Shown: positions 18,103 through 25,948 of the stretch, piece after piece
How the letters are laid out: every line of letters starts with the position of its first letter
Position numbering within the stretch: the first letter of the stretch is position 1
Assembly: GCF_947493565.1 (NCBI RefSeq)
Contig: NZ_CANLRG010000009.1
Location: 62,001-126,000, forward strand
Length of the DNA: 64,000 nucleotides
From: an uncultured Lutibacter sp.
GTDB taxonomy: Bacteria > Bacteroidota > Bacteroidia > Flavobacteriales > Flavobacteriaceae
Direction of reading: 5' to 3'
Program-made: the position numbers and the translations under genes
The notes under the pieces: model-generated
What the model was told of the DNA's origin: nothing
Databases searched by the model: none
What the model saw: the letters and a program-made list of their open reading frames with translations, nothing else

Positions 18103-18776
18103 CCATTTTTTTTAGATTTAGTAACTACAAAATCTTTTAAATAAAAAGGCTCAAAATAAGCGACATTTTCAAAGTCGCTTTTTTTGTACTTTTCATATGA
18201 TAAAAAACTCATTTCATTAGCCGAAGGAAATAGGTCAACCATAAATTTTGCATTTTCATGTATAATTAAATTTTTACACTTTTCAGCGCCATCTCCTAAA
18301 AAATAAACTTTATTTTCTTTCAAATAGGAATAAAATGATTCAGCAGTAATAATTTGCGCCTCAATAGCTCTTAGTTTTTCATTTTCTGAACTGTAAATGG
18401 CACTATAAACTTCCATTCTTCTAGCATCTAACAAAGGAACTTTTATACCTTCAGTAATTGAAATTGAATTTGCTAGTGATAAAAGCGTATCAACTGAAAT
18501 TAATGGAATATTTAATGCAAAACACAATCCTTTAGCTGCAGAAACACCAATCCTTAGTCCTGTATATGAGCCAGGACCTTTGCTTACCGCAATAGCTTTT
18601 AAGTCTGAAAATGAAATTTGAGCTTCATTAAGCGCTTCTTCAATCAGTACATGTAATTTTTCTGCATGAGAATAAGCTCCATCATTGAGTTCTTTTAAAA
18701 TAACATTTTTACCGTCTTTTGCAATGCTAACTGAACAGTTTTTTGTGGCGGTTTCAATATTTAAAATGTAAGTCAC
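18099..18776 (-). CDS. tsaB: tRNA threonylcarbamoyladenosine complex subunit TsaB
   Basis: This 225-residue ASKHA-fold protein is the non-catalytic partner of TsaD in t6A37 synthesis. Recognisable are ILNIETATKNCSVSI at the N-terminus and KGPGSYTGLRIGVSAAKGLC. The start codon is GTG at 18776, supported by the family N-terminus; no upstream ATG fits. A TATCTTTG promoter element lies 21 bases upstream. Confidence 0.93.
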   Translation of the reverse strand: MTYILNIETATKNCSVSIAKDGKNVILKELNDGAYSHAEKLHVLIEEALNEAQISFSDLKAIAVSKGPGSYTGLRIGVSAAKGLCFALNIPLISVDTLLSLANSISITEGIKVPLLDARRMEVYSAIYSSENEKLRAIEAQIITAESFYSYLKENKVYFLGDGAEKCKNLIIHENAKFMVDLFPSANEMSFLSYEKYKKSDFENVAYFEPFYLKDFVVTKSKKNG

Positions 18777-18797
18777 TAGTAGTCTTGTTTAAAAGAA

Positions 18798-18805
18798 CAA
18801 AGATA
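18798..18805 (-). promoter_or_regulatory. -7 promoter element for tsaB
   Basis: The minus strand reads TATCTTTG (TAnnTTTG), 21 bases upstream of the GTG start. Confidence 0.5.
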
Positions 18806-18828
18806 CTTAAATTGATGATTATAAAAAG

Positions 18829-18859
18829 AAAACATCTAAAGAGAAACTTTAGATGTTTT
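18829..18859 (-). terminator. Rho-independent terminator after the TolC-family gene
   Basis: AAAACATCTAAAG and CTTTAGATGTTTT form a perfect 13-bp stem with a five-base loop; on the minus strand it is followed by TTTTCTTTTTAT. It separates the tolC unit from tsaB. Confidence 0.9.
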
Positions 18860-18885
18860 AACTATTAATTATTCCGTAAAAAATA

Positions 18886-20253
18886 TTAATCTATAACTAT
18901 TGGAATACCTAAATAGTATTCTAATAATTTTGTTCTAAACACAAAATTATATTTTGCATTTATAAGCGATGATTGTGAGTTTACTAACCTATTTCTAACT
19001 TGATCAAAATCAAAAGATGTCATTACACCTGAATTGTAACTAACCTGTGCATTTTTAAAAGATTCTTCTTGTGCTTTTAAAGATTGTTCAGCTGCTACAA
19101 ACTGATTAAGTGAAGCTTTAGCATCAGCATATGCTTTTTCAATAGTTTCTCTTAATTTTACTTGTTTGTCAAGTAAAGCAAGTTCAAACCTTTCTTTGTT
19201 TATTTGAGCTCTTGCAACATTGGATTTTGTTTGAAATCTATTAAATATTGGAATGTTTAATGAAAATCCAAAATTATAACCTAAGTTATCTTCAAGTTGT
19301 TTACCAAAGCCATTAGGTACATATACAACATTGTTATTTTCATCTAAAATAGCTCTTACATCTTTTTGTCCTTGATTGTGTTGGTATGAAGTTCCTAAAC
19401 CTGCACTAAATGATAGTGAAGGTAAAAACGCTCCTTTAGCAATATCTATAGCAACTTCAGAATTTTCAACAGCAATTTCAGCACTTTTAATTTCAGGTAA
19501 ATTACCAAGTGCAGTATTATAAATTACATCTGTATCATTATAAATTAAAGAAGCTGCATTGATATTTAATACTACATCTTCAACATCAAAACCTTTATGA
19601 GATATTTGAAGTAGTTGAGCTAAACTTAATAATGAAAGATCTAAATTATTTTGTGCGGTAACCAATTGTTGTGTGTTGGTAGCTAATGTAGCTTGGGCTT
19701 CAAATAAATTTGCTTTTGGTTGGGAACCAGCTTCCACTAAATTTTTTACTTTTTCAACTTGACTTTCACTTATAGAAACTTGTTCTTCAGCTATTTTAAG
19801 ACTTTCTTTATTTAATAGTACGTTTAAGTAAGAGTTTACAACAAATAACATAATGTTGTTTTTGTTTTCTTCTAAATCAAAACCAGCAGCCTCTAAGTTT
19901 TTTTGAGCTCTCAACAGTGTGTTTTTATTTCTTTGTCCATTGTACAGTGTTACACCAGTTCCAAGGCTAAAGCTGTTGGACCTACTGTCACGAGAAACAC
20001 GACCTCCATAATTGTCTATATAGGATCCAAAGTTGAAGTTTTGTGAAGCAGAGGCATTTAAAGAAGGGTAAAAATTCCCTTCAGCAGTAATAATATCTTC
20101 TTCAATCAGTTCTTTGTTTAGTTCTTGTTGTTTAATTGAAATGTTGTTTTCTAATGCATAATTAACACATTCTTGTAGTGTCCATTTTTTATCTTGAGCT
20201 TGTACTGTAATAAAAAATACGAGTGCTAAAATAGTAACAATTTTTGATCTCAT
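18886..20253 (-). CDS. TolC-family outer membrane efflux channel
   Basis: This 455-residue protein has a signal peptide (RSKIVTILALVFFITVQAQ) and the duplicated helical hairpin architecture of TolC proteins: WTLQECVNYALENN at the start, NAQVSYNSGVMTSFDF in the second repeat, and a C-terminal KTKLLEYYLGIPI-like end. It would form a trimeric outer membrane and periplasmic channel. The usual partner genes (RND pump, membrane fusion protein) are not adjacent on either side. An ECF-type promoter (TGTAAC-N16-CGTC) lies about 110 bases upstream, suggesting envelope-stress-type control. Confidence 0.92.
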   Translation of the reverse strand: MRSKIVTILALVFFITVQAQDKKWTLQECVNYALENNISIKQQELNKELIEEDIITAEGNFYPSLNASASQNFNFGSYIDNYGGRVSRDSRSNSFSLGTGVTLYNGQRNKNTLLRAQKNLEAAGFDLEENKNNIMLFVVNSYLNVLLNKESLKIAEEQVSISESQVEKVKNLVEAGSQPKANLFEAQATLATNTQQLVTAQNNLDLSLLSLAQLLQISHKGFDVEDVVLNINAASLIYNDTDVIYNTALGNLPEIKSAEIAVENSEVAIDIAKGAFLPSLSFSAGLGTSYQHNQGQKDVRAILDENNNVVYVPNGFGKQLEDNLGYNFGFSLNIPIFNRFQTKSNVARAQINKERFELALLDKQVKLRETIEKAYADAKASLNQFVAAEQSLKAQEESFKNAQVSYNSGVMTSFDFDQVRNRLVNSQSSLINAKYNFVFRTKLLEYYLGIPIVID

Positions 20254-20332
20254 TTAAGTTGAGTTTTTTAAAATTTTATGGTCAATACCGAATTCAAGAA
20301 CTTTTATATTGTAAAAAATATAATAACAGAAA

Positions 20333-20346
20333 TTTCCTTCGGGAAA
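20333..20346. promoter_or_regulatory. TTTCC-TTCG-GGAAA hairpin in the tolC leader
   Basis: A five-base-pair stem closed by the stable UUCG loop when read on the plus strand; on minus the loop reads CGAA. It lies just downstream of the predicted tolC transcription start. It has no T run, so it is not a terminator; it may stabilise the 5' end of the transcript. The stem is short and this could be chance. Confidence 0.3.
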
Positions 20347-20363
20347 GTCGATTTTTGTTATAT

Positions 20364-20389
20364 GACGACTAAAATTATTATTTGTTACA
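20364..20389 (-). promoter_or_regulatory. ECF sigma-type promoter for the TolC gene
   Basis: On the minus strand TGTAAC (20389-20384) is followed after exactly 16 bases by CGTC (20367-20364). The AAC / CGTC pair at this spacing is the general form of extracytoplasmic function sigma promoters. The same pattern occurs before the genes at 33775 and 47601. Confidence 0.6.
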
Positions 20390-20411
20390 CTTTTAGCCTC
20401 TTATAGAAATG

Positions 20412-20624
20412 TTAAATTTTATTTTTTCTTTTATTTTTAATAATGAAGTATAATAAGACCCCAACTAAAAGATAAGGAAATACCATTAAATATAGAATGC
20501 CAGAATTCAAACCTTCGGCTTCTGAAGCATTACCACTTTCAACTACAGCCTTACACATTGCGCATTGCGGACTCATTATTTGGATTGTAAAAAAAAGTAA
20601 TATGGTAAGTAGTATTTTTTTCAT
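20412..20624 (-). CDS. small membrane protein with CxxC, cytochrome oxidase locus
   Basis: This 70-residue protein has a signal-like N-terminus (KKILLTILLFFTIQIMS), then QCAMCKAVVESG with a CxxC pair, then one transmembrane helix (about 43-63) and a basic tail. It begins one base after the DUF420 gene stop and so belongs to the oxidase assembly operon. Similar short proteins sit at this position in other Flavobacteriia. The CxxC facing the periplasm would suit redox or metal binding, but function is unknown. Confidence 0.75.
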   Translation of the reverse strand: MKKILLTILLFFTIQIMSPQCAMCKAVVESGNASEAEGLNSGILYLMVFPYLLVGVLLYFIIKNKRKNKI

Positions 20625-20625
20625 T

Positions 20626-21141
20626 TTAATAGTAAGGTGAAATCATAAGATAAACAAGTACTCCAGTAATTGCAACATACAGCCAAAGAGGAAATGTTAT
20701 ACGAGCAATTTTTTTATGTAATTCAATATTATTTGTAATTGCACGTACATAAGTTATCAATACAAACGGTATTACAGCTATAGATAATACAATGTGAGAT
20801 ATTAAAATGATAAAATAAAAGATTTTTAAAGCACCTTCACCCTCAAACTTTGTTGATTCTGAGGTCATATGATAAGCTACATACATTACTAGAAAAAGAA
20901 CAGAAAACAATATAGCAGTTTTCATAAGTTTTTCATGTAACACTACTTTTTTATTCTTAATTGCCCAAAAAGCAATAATTAAAATCATAGCTGTAAAAGC
21001 ATTTAATGTTGCATAAATTGGAGGTAAAAAGATAGGTAAAGTTGCATCTATTTTTACACGAAACAAGATAGCGACTACAAGGGGAATAGCTATGGATAAT
21101 GTCACAATCCACTTATTATATTTTTTAATTTCTTTGTTCAT
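20626..21141 (-). CDS. DUF420 membrane protein (CtaM-like)
   Basis: This 171-residue protein has about five transmembrane helices and matches DUF420 (YozB/CtaM group), which in Firmicutes is needed for heme-copper oxidase maturation. The blocks LNAFTAMILIIAFWAIKNKK and HMTSESTKF with several membrane-adjacent His residues (for example SHIVLSIAVIPFV) are family features. Its start overlaps the SCO gene stop by one base, supporting a shared operon for cytochrome oxidase assembly. Confidence 0.88.
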   Translation of the reverse strand: MNKEIKKYNKWIVTLSIAIPLVVAILFRVKIDATLPIFLPPIYATLNAFTAMILIIAFWAIKNKKVVLHEKLMKTAILFSVLFLVMYVAYHMTSESTKFEGEGALKIFYFIILISHIVLSIAVIPFVLITYVRAITNNIELHKKIARITFPLWLYVAITGVLVYLMISPYY

Positions 21142-21767
21142 TATTCTTTAAGTAAAATTGCAATATCTTCTTTAATCATTTGTACACCTTTTGGGTCTAA
21201 ACCATCGTAAAACGCAATTGGGTTTCCAAGTTCATCCATACGAGAACGTATATTTCCTTCTTTGTCTATTAAAGCAAACATTCCTGAATGTTCAAAACCA
21301 CCTTCGGCTTCACTATTTTCACCTGCGTATAATGTAAAACCACTATTTGCTAATTCATAAATTTTATCTTGATCACCCGTTAAAAAATTCCAAGTTTTTA
21401 AAGTTGCTCCATGAGATTTAGCATAAGCTTTTAAAATTTCTGGAGTGTCATGTTTTGGATTGATACTAAAAGAAGCAATTCCAAAATTGGGGTTGCCGTA
21501 ATACTCTTTTTGAATTTTTACCATATTTTCATTCATTTTTGGACAGATAGTTGGACAAGTAGTAAAGAAAAATTCCACTACATATACTTTTTCATCATAA
21601 AATGAATTTGAAATAAGTTGTCCTTCTTGATTTGTGAATTCAAAAGTAGGAACTTGACCAATTTTAACAAGTTTGGGAGTTTTAAATTTATTTACAATTT
21701 TAGGAACGGCATAGATTCCAAAAATTAAAATAATAAAGGCAATTCCGATATATGAATATTTTTTCAT
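21141..21767 (-). CDS. SCO family copper chaperone for cytochrome c oxidase
   Basis: This 208-residue membrane-anchored thioredoxin-fold protein delivers copper to the CuA site of oxidase subunit II. The copper ligands are present: C71 and C75 in TTCPTICPKM, and H160 in GGFEHSGMFAL. One N-terminal helix (about 5-22) anchors it to the membrane. It is followed by DUF420 (one-base overlap) and preceded by a SCO-like paralogue lacking these ligands. Confidence 0.95.
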   Translation of the reverse strand: MKKYSYIGIAFIILIFGIYAVPKIVNKFKTPKLVKIGQVPTFEFTNQEGQLISNSFYDEKVYVVEFFFTTCPTICPKMNENMVKIQKEYYGNPNFGIASFSINPKHDTPEILKAYAKSHGATLKTWNFLTGDQDKIYELANSGFTLYAGENSEAEGGFEHSGMFALIDKEGNIRSRMDELGNPIAFYDGLDPKGVQMIKEDIAILLKE

Positions 21768-21771
21768 GACT

Positions 21772-22416
21772 TTAAATTTTTCTTTTTCTTCTACTTTCTT
21801 TTTCGGCAGATTTTTTTAATTGATAATAAATAATATCAATATCATCTTTCATTTTATTTTTTAACGTTGATACCGACTTCATATTATAGCCATATAATTT
21901 ACCATCTGCGGTATCTTCATCGTCTTTTCTACCACGCAATCTATTTTCCATATCTACTATAAAAGCATTTTCAGAATATAAATTTTCGTTTAAACTATAT
22001 GGGGTATTTAAACTTTTAAAGGTTGAAGTTATGTTATTTTCATTCGTGTAAATGAAATTCCATTTGCTTATATCTGTAAAGGCAGAAAGTTCTTCTATAG
22101 CACTTTTATAATTATTTTCAGTTCCTTTAGGAAGTATTGCTACAATTTGAAAATAAGGTTTTTGATAATATCGTTTATAAATTGTTTGATTTAAATTAAA
22201 CATACTTCCTTTTGCTGTATTTAAATCGTTTCCCAAAAAACAAACTACTGTAAGATGTTCTTTAAAGGTGGTATTAGTTGAAGAAAATTCTTGAACATCA
22301 AGAACATTTTCTGTTAAAATTGGTAAATTTGAGTACTTATAAATCCCTTTTGAAAGGAAAATATAAAATACTAATGGAAGAATGAATAAGCTAAAAAGTA
22401 TCCAAAATTTTTTCAT
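21772..22416 (-). CDS. SCO-like membrane-anchored protein without copper ligands
   Basis: This 214-residue protein has an N-terminal anchor (FWILFSLFILPLVFYIFL). Aligned by eye to the adjacent SCO protein, VVCFLGNDLNTAKGSMFNL corresponds to VVEFFFTTCPTICPKMNEN, followed in both by a helix and IYKRYYQKPYF versus IQKEYYGNPNF, and NRLRGRKDDEDTADG corresponds to NIRSRMDELGNPI. Both CxxxC cysteines and the distal His are absent. It is probably a diverged SCO paralogue with a structural or accessory role in oxidase assembly. It lies four bases upstream of the SCO gene. Confidence 0.7.
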   Translation of the reverse strand: MKKFWILFSLFILPLVFYIFLSKGIYKYSNLPILTENVLDVQEFSSTNTTFKEHLTVVCFLGNDLNTAKGSMFNLNQTIYKRYYQKPYFQIVAILPKGTENNYKSAIEELSAFTDISKWNFIYTNENNITSTFKSLNTPYSLNENLYSENAFIVDMENRLRGRKDDEDTADGKLYGYNMKSVSTLKNKMKDDIDIIYYQLKKSAEKESRRKRKI

Positions 22417-22439
22417 GATGTTTTTTACAAAAATAAAAA

Positions 22440-22462
22440 AAGGTGGCTTAATTAACCACCTT
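22440..22462 (-). terminator. hairpin terminator after cytochrome oxidase subunit IV
   Basis: AAGGTGG and CCACCTT flank a loop CTTAATTAA that is itself palindromic; on the minus strand a T run (TTTTTTTATTTTT) follows. It lies between subunit IV and the SCO-like gene, so it could reduce read-through and set lower expression of the assembly factors. Confidence 0.75.
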
Positions 22463-22483
22463 CTTTATTTAATATTTTATTGT

Positions 22484-22837
22484 TTAGTAGTTCCATTTTG
22501 TTAGTGGACCTAATACATCATTTATATAACTTCCTTCAATTAATAATAAAGTAGCTAAATAAATAATTAGAAAAACTGCTGTCCACACAACTGCACGTCT
22601 TAAACTCTTTTTTTCATCGGCCATATGCATAAAAAACCAAGTAATGTAGTATGCTTTTACCAATGTTAATATTAAGAAAATGATATTTAATGGACTTGTT
22701 CCTAAAATTTTTGTTAAATGAAGTGAGTCAGGTTTTATAATTCCTAAAACAACTTCAACAATTGTTACTAATGAAAGTATCCCAAATACTTTCCAAATTA
22801 ATTTAGTGTGAGATGTATGTTCTTGTGCGTGTTCCAT
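22484..22837 (-). CDS. cytochrome c oxidase subunit IV family protein
   Basis: This 117-residue protein has three transmembrane helices and resembles the prokaryotic COX4/CyoD-type small subunit. The stretch LVKAYYITWFFMHMADEKKS is typical of this family in Bacteroidota. An N-terminal His-containing segment (EHAQEHTSHTK) precedes the first helix. It is the last structural gene of the oxidase block, 20 bases after subunit III. Confidence 0.88.
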   Translation of the reverse strand: MEHAQEHTSHTKLIWKVFGILSLVTIVEVVLGIIKPDSLHLTKILGTSPLNIIFLILTLVKAYYITWFFMHMADEKKSLRRAVVWTAVFLIIYLATLLLIEGSYINDVLGPLTKWNY

Positions 22838-22857
22838 TTTGTTGTTTTTTTAATGAA

Positions 22858-23838
22858 TTAAACTAAGTAGAAGAATGTAAATACAAATACCCAAACTAAA
22901 TCTACAAAGTGCCAATACAATCCTACTTTTTCAACCATTTCATAATGCCCTCTGCGTTCATAAGTTCCAATAATTACATTAAAAAAGATAATTATGTTAA
23001 TAATTACACCTGATAAAACGTGAAAACCGTGAAAACCAGTGATGAAGAAAAAGAAATCGGCAAACAATGTTTTACCATATTCATTTACTTTTAAATTAGC
23101 TCCTTCAATTACTGCATTTGCTTCATTTAAATATGCCATAGCTTCTGCACGAGGAATAATAGTTTTGGTTTTAGTGTCTGCGTTTATTTTTTCAGTTCTT
23201 ATTGTAATATCTGGATTTGCTTTAAAACCTTCAATAACTTCAGCAACTGTAAAGGTTGGTAAAGTAGCTTCTTTTTCAAACCAAAGTCCTTTATCTTTTG
23301 TATGTTGTATTCTTTCAGAGTGTGCGGAAGTTGCAAAACTTTTTAATTCTATTTGATGCCCAGAAGCATCTACAAATTGTATGATTTTTCCATCATTTAA
23401 TTGAACTGCTCCATAAGAACCATTGATAAAATTTTTCCATTCCCAAGCTTGTGAACCTAAGAATATTAAACCACCAATAATGGTTAAAAACATATAAAAA
23501 GTAACTTTTTTCTTATTCATTTGGTGTCCAGCATCAACAGCTAGCACCATAGTTACAGATGAAAATATCAAGATAAAAGTCATTAAAGCTACATAGTACA
23601 TTGGTGCATGAAAACCATGTAAAAAAGGAAAGTGAGTAAATACCTCGTCGGCAATAGGCCAAGATTCAATAAATTTAAAACGCATTAAACCATATGCGCC
23701 TAAAAATCCTGAAAATGTGAGTGCATCAGATAAAATGAAAAACCACATCATCATTTTTCCATAACTTGCACCAAGTGGTTTGTTGTTACCACCATCCCAA
23801 GTTTTTCCATTAGCTTTAGTAGCAATAGTTGCTTCCAT
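22858..23838 (-). CDS. cytochrome c oxidase subunit III with a large loop insertion
   Basis: This 326-residue heme-copper oxidase subunit III has family blocks WFFILSDALTFSGFLGAYG, LGSQAWEWKNFI and FITGFHGFHVLSGVI followed by YWHFVDLVWVFVF. Between residues about 138 and 258, in the loop after AWEWKNFINGS, there is an insertion of roughly 120 polar residues absent from ordinary subunit III (about 200 residues). It probably faces outside the membrane core. The second subunit III gene lies just upstream without this insertion. Confidence 0.9.
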   Translation of the reverse strand: MEATIATKANGKTWDGGNNKPLGASYGKMMMWFFILSDALTFSGFLGAYGLMRFKFIESWPIADEVFTHFPFLHGFHAPMYYVALMTFILIFSSVTMVLAVDAGHQMNKKKVTFYMFLTIIGGLIFLGSQAWEWKNFINGSYGAVQLNDGKIIQFVDASGHQIELKSFATSAHSERIQHTKDKGLWFEKEATLPTFTVAEVIEGFKANPDITIRTEKINADTKTKTIIPRAEAMAYLNEANAVIEGANLKVNEYGKTLFADFFFFITGFHGFHVLSGVIINIIIFFNVIIGTYERRGHYEMVEKVGLYWHFVDLVWVFVFTFFYLV

Positions 23839-23874
23839 AAAAGTTTTGTTTTGATTTTTTAGTTATAGTTTCGC

Positions 23875-23882
23875 CAAAAGTA
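23875..23882 (-). promoter_or_regulatory. -7 promoter element before the larger subunit III gene
   Basis: The minus strand reads TACTTTTG (TAnnTTTG), 36 bases upstream of the ATG at 23838. It may give an internal promoter within the oxidase operon. Confidence 0.45.
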
Positions 23883-23893
23883 CATTATTTTTT

Positions 23894-24475
23894 TTATCTA
23901 ATAAAATAGAAAAATAAAAACAAGTAAATCCATAGTATATCAACAAAGTGCCAAAAGATAGCACCTAACTCTAACCCAAGAGAATCTTTTGATGAATATT
24001 TTTTATTGAAATGATTAAAAATAACCACTAAAAGTACAACAATTCCAGCAGCAATATGTGCTAAATGAGCCAGAGTAATTCCATAAATAAATGAAGATTT
24101 AACGGTACTCTGTTCTCCTGCAAAAACAAAACCTGCATCAAACAATTCATTAAAACCTTGAAATTGAAAAAATATAAATCCAATTCCTAATAAAAGGGTG
24201 GTTATTAAAAAAGTTGAAGTAAGTTTATAATTGTTTTTTTTAATAAAATTTTTTGCTAAAATAAATGTGATGCTACTTAAAACAATTAAAATGGTGCTAG
24301 TATAAAATGCATTTGGTAAATCAAATGAAACCCAATCGCTTCTTTTTCTACTGACTACATATGCGCTGGTAAGCCCAGCAAACATCATAACCATACTAAT
24401 CATTGAAACCCATAGCATTGGTTTAGCAGACTTTCTTTTAGCTTGTTTGTATTCTTGTTTTAAAGTTTCTTTCAT
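23894..24475 (-). CDS. second heme-copper oxidase subunit III
   Basis: This protein of about 193 residues has five transmembrane helices of the subunit III family (LWVSMISMVMMFAGLTSAYVV near the start; LAHLAHIAAGIVVLL and GAIFWHFVDILWIYLF at the end). I choose the ATG at 24475 (MKETLKQEYKQ), which leaves a 16-base gap to the cyoE stop; an ATG at 24511 would overlap cyoE by 20 bases. Two subunit III genes side by side are known in oxidase loci of Flavobacteriia. Confidence 0.88.
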   Translation of the reverse strand: MKETLKQEYKQAKRKSAKPMLWVSMISMVMMFAGLTSAYVVSRKRSDWVSFDLPNAFYTSTILIVLSSITFILAKNFIKKNNYKLTSTFLITTLLLGIGFIFFQFQGFNELFDAGFVFAGEQSTVKSSFIYGITLAHLAHIAAGIVVLLVVIFNHFNKKYSSKDSLGLELGAIFWHFVDILWIYLFLFFYFIR

Positions 24476-24491
24476 TTCAATATGATTTATT

Positions 24492-25397
24492 TTAGTGTAA
24501 AAATTTATCAACTACGTAGATTACTTGAATTAATGTAATATACAAAACACTTGATAACATTAATTGTCGTGCTTCTTTATTGGTTTGGTGTTTGTATAAT
24601 TTAATTGCATAATATAACATAATACTTCCTAAGGCAACTAAAATAATAGCTGTAATTGGGTAAATATAAAAAGTTCCAGTGATTTTTAAAACCGGAATAA
24701 TAGAAACTATAATTAAACAACTAGTATAAATAATTATTTGTATTACAGCTTTTTTATTTTTTTTACCCATTGGCATTAAATTAAACCCTGCTTTTTTATA
24801 CTCGTCAAATTGCAACCAAGCAATGGCCCAAAAATGAGGAAATTGCCAAAAAAATTGAATTAAAAATAACATGCCTGGTTCTATTGAAAAAGTATTAGTT
24901 GCTGCAACCCATCCTAACATAAAAGGTATTGCACCAGGAATTGCTCCAACAAAAACAGCCAAAGGTGTTATTGGTTTTAAAGGGGTATAAACACTTGTAT
25001 AAAGAAAGATTGAAATAGCTCCAAATAGTGCGCTTTTTGGATTGATACTATATAGGATAGCTAATCCTAAAATGGTGAATGAGACTGCAATTACCATTGC
25101 CATTGAAACATGCATTCTTCCAGCTGGTAAAGGTCTATTCATTGTTCTTTTCATTAAAGCATCGGTATCTTTTTCAATAATTTGATTGAAAGCATTTGAA
25201 GCACCTACCATTAAATAACCTCCAATAGCCAATAAAATAAGTGTTAAAGCTTTAATTTCTTCTGTGGCCAATAAATATCCTGCAAGTGATGAAAATACGA
25301 CACTCAAAGATAAACCAACCTTGGTAAGTTGCTTAAAATCTCTATAAATTAGAGTAAAATTCATGTTTTTATGAGTAGAATTAGATGAAGCTTGCAT
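24492..25397 (-). CDS. cyoE: protoheme IX farnesyltransferase (heme o synthase)
   Basis: This 301-residue UbiA-family membrane prenyltransferase converts heme b to heme o, the precursor of heme a for the oxidase. The two Asp-rich or Asn-rich motifs are seen as NAFNQIIEKDTDALMKRT and in the later loop LQFDEYKKAGFNLMP. About eight to nine helices are present. It is the first gene of the oxidase block in this window, with its own promoter element (TATCTTTG). Subunits I and II are not in the window. Confidence 0.95.
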   Translation of the reverse strand: MQASSNSTHKNMNFTLIYRDFKQLTKVGLSLSVVFSSLAGYLLATEEIKALTLILLAIGGYLMVGASNAFNQIIEKDTDALMKRTMNRPLPAGRMHVSMAMVIAVSFTILGLAILYSINPKSALFGAISIFLYTSVYTPLKPITPLAVFVGAIPGAIPFMLGWVAATNTFSIEPGMLFLIQFFWQFPHFWAIAWLQFDEYKKAGFNLMPMGKKNKKAVIQIIIYTSCLIIVSIIPVLKITGTFYIYPITAIILVALGSIMLYYAIKLYKHQTNKEARQLMLSSVLYITLIQVIYVVDKFLH

Positions 25398-25418
25398 TAA
25401 AAAGGTTTAAAATCTGTG

Positions 25419-25426
25419 CAAAGATA
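25419..25426 (-). promoter_or_regulatory. -7 promoter element for cyoE
   Basis: The minus strand reads TATCTTTG (TAnnTTTG), 21 bases upstream of the cyoE ATG. Confidence 0.5.
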
Positions 25427-25500
25427 TTTTATTATTAGAGATTTACAACCTTAAAATAAGGAGATTAAAAAAATAATTAAAATAAATTTTAAAAAAGTCT

Positions 25501-25529
25501 TTGCAGTTATTATAATTGTTTTAAATTTG
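25501..25529 (+). promoter_or_regulatory. promoter of the tRNA-Gly/tRNA-Leu unit
   Basis: TTG (25501-25503, part of TTTG) is followed after 18 bases by TAAATTTG (25522-25529), a near-perfect Bacteroidota -33/-7 pair, 46 bases before the first tRNA. Confidence 0.7.
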
Positions 25530-25575
25530 CACTCGCATTTGAGATAATAAATGCCAAGTTCTTAAAAAAATGACT

Positions 25576-25647
25576 GCGAAAGTAGCTCAGGGGTAGAGCA
25601 TCACCTTGCCAAGGTGAGGGTCGCGGGTTCAAATCCCGTCTTTCGCT
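25576..25647 (+). tRNA. tRNA-Gly (anticodon GCC)
   Basis: The acceptor arms GCGAAAG and CTTTCGC pair perfectly. The anticodon stem TCACC/GGTGA encloses loop TTGCCAA with anticodon GCC at 25608-25610. The T arm GCGGGTTCAAATCCCGT is normal. CCA is not encoded. It is cotranscribed with tRNA-Leu 22 bases downstream. Confidence 0.96.
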
Positions 25648-25669
25648 CTACAATATATAAAATACCAAT

Positions 25670-25755
25670 GCAGAAGTGGTGGAATTGGTAGACACGCTGG
25701 ACTTAAAATCCAGTGGACAGTAATGTCCGTGCGGGTTCAAGTCCCGCCTTCTGTA
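25670..25755 (+). tRNA. tRNA-Leu (anticodon TAA)
   Basis: A class II tRNA: acceptor GCAGAAG with CTTCTGT (one G-T pair), anticodon stem CTGGA/TCCAG, loop CTTAAAA with anticodon TAA at 25704-25706, a long variable arm (GGACAGTAATGTCC), and T arm GCGGGTTCAAGTCCCGC. CCA is not encoded. Confidence 0.96.
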
Positions 25756-25757
25756 CT

Positions 25758-25793
25758 AAAAACCTTGTTAATCGTTTGATTTTCAAGGTTTTT
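25758..25793 (+). terminator. terminator of the tRNA unit
   Basis: AAAAACCTTG pairs with CAAGGTTTTT around a 16-base loop, followed by more T residues. It directly follows tRNA-Leu. Confidence 0.85.
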
Positions 25794-25794
25794 T

Positions 25795-25948
25795 AGTTTT
25801 AAGGAGGTATTCTGATAATATAATGTATTATAGCAAATAATGAGTGGTTAACTTTTTAGAATAACGTTCTTTAAAGACAGTTTAGTCCTCATTGCTCAGT
25901 TTAAGTCTTCTAAACCTCACTAATTCTTAAAAGCTTAAAATAAATTTA
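25795..25948 (+). promoter_or_regulatory. probable CRISPR leader
   Basis: This AT-rich stretch without a gene directly precedes the first repeat. The tracrRNA anti-repeat fixes crRNA orientation as plus strand, so the leader and the newest spacers should be on this side. I see no coding frame. Leader function is inferred from position only. Confidence 0.55.

Noticed and set aside
21772-22416. a second functional SCO copper chaperone
   Set aside because: CxxxC and the distal His are missing, so copper delivery as in SCO is not supported.
25670-25948. tRNA-Leu as an integration site for a mobile island carrying the CRISPR locus
   Set aside because: I found no copy of the tRNA 3' end on the far side and no integrase in the window.
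25795-25948. small gene in the CRISPR leader
   Set aside because: No frame of useful length with a start and protein-like text on either strand.
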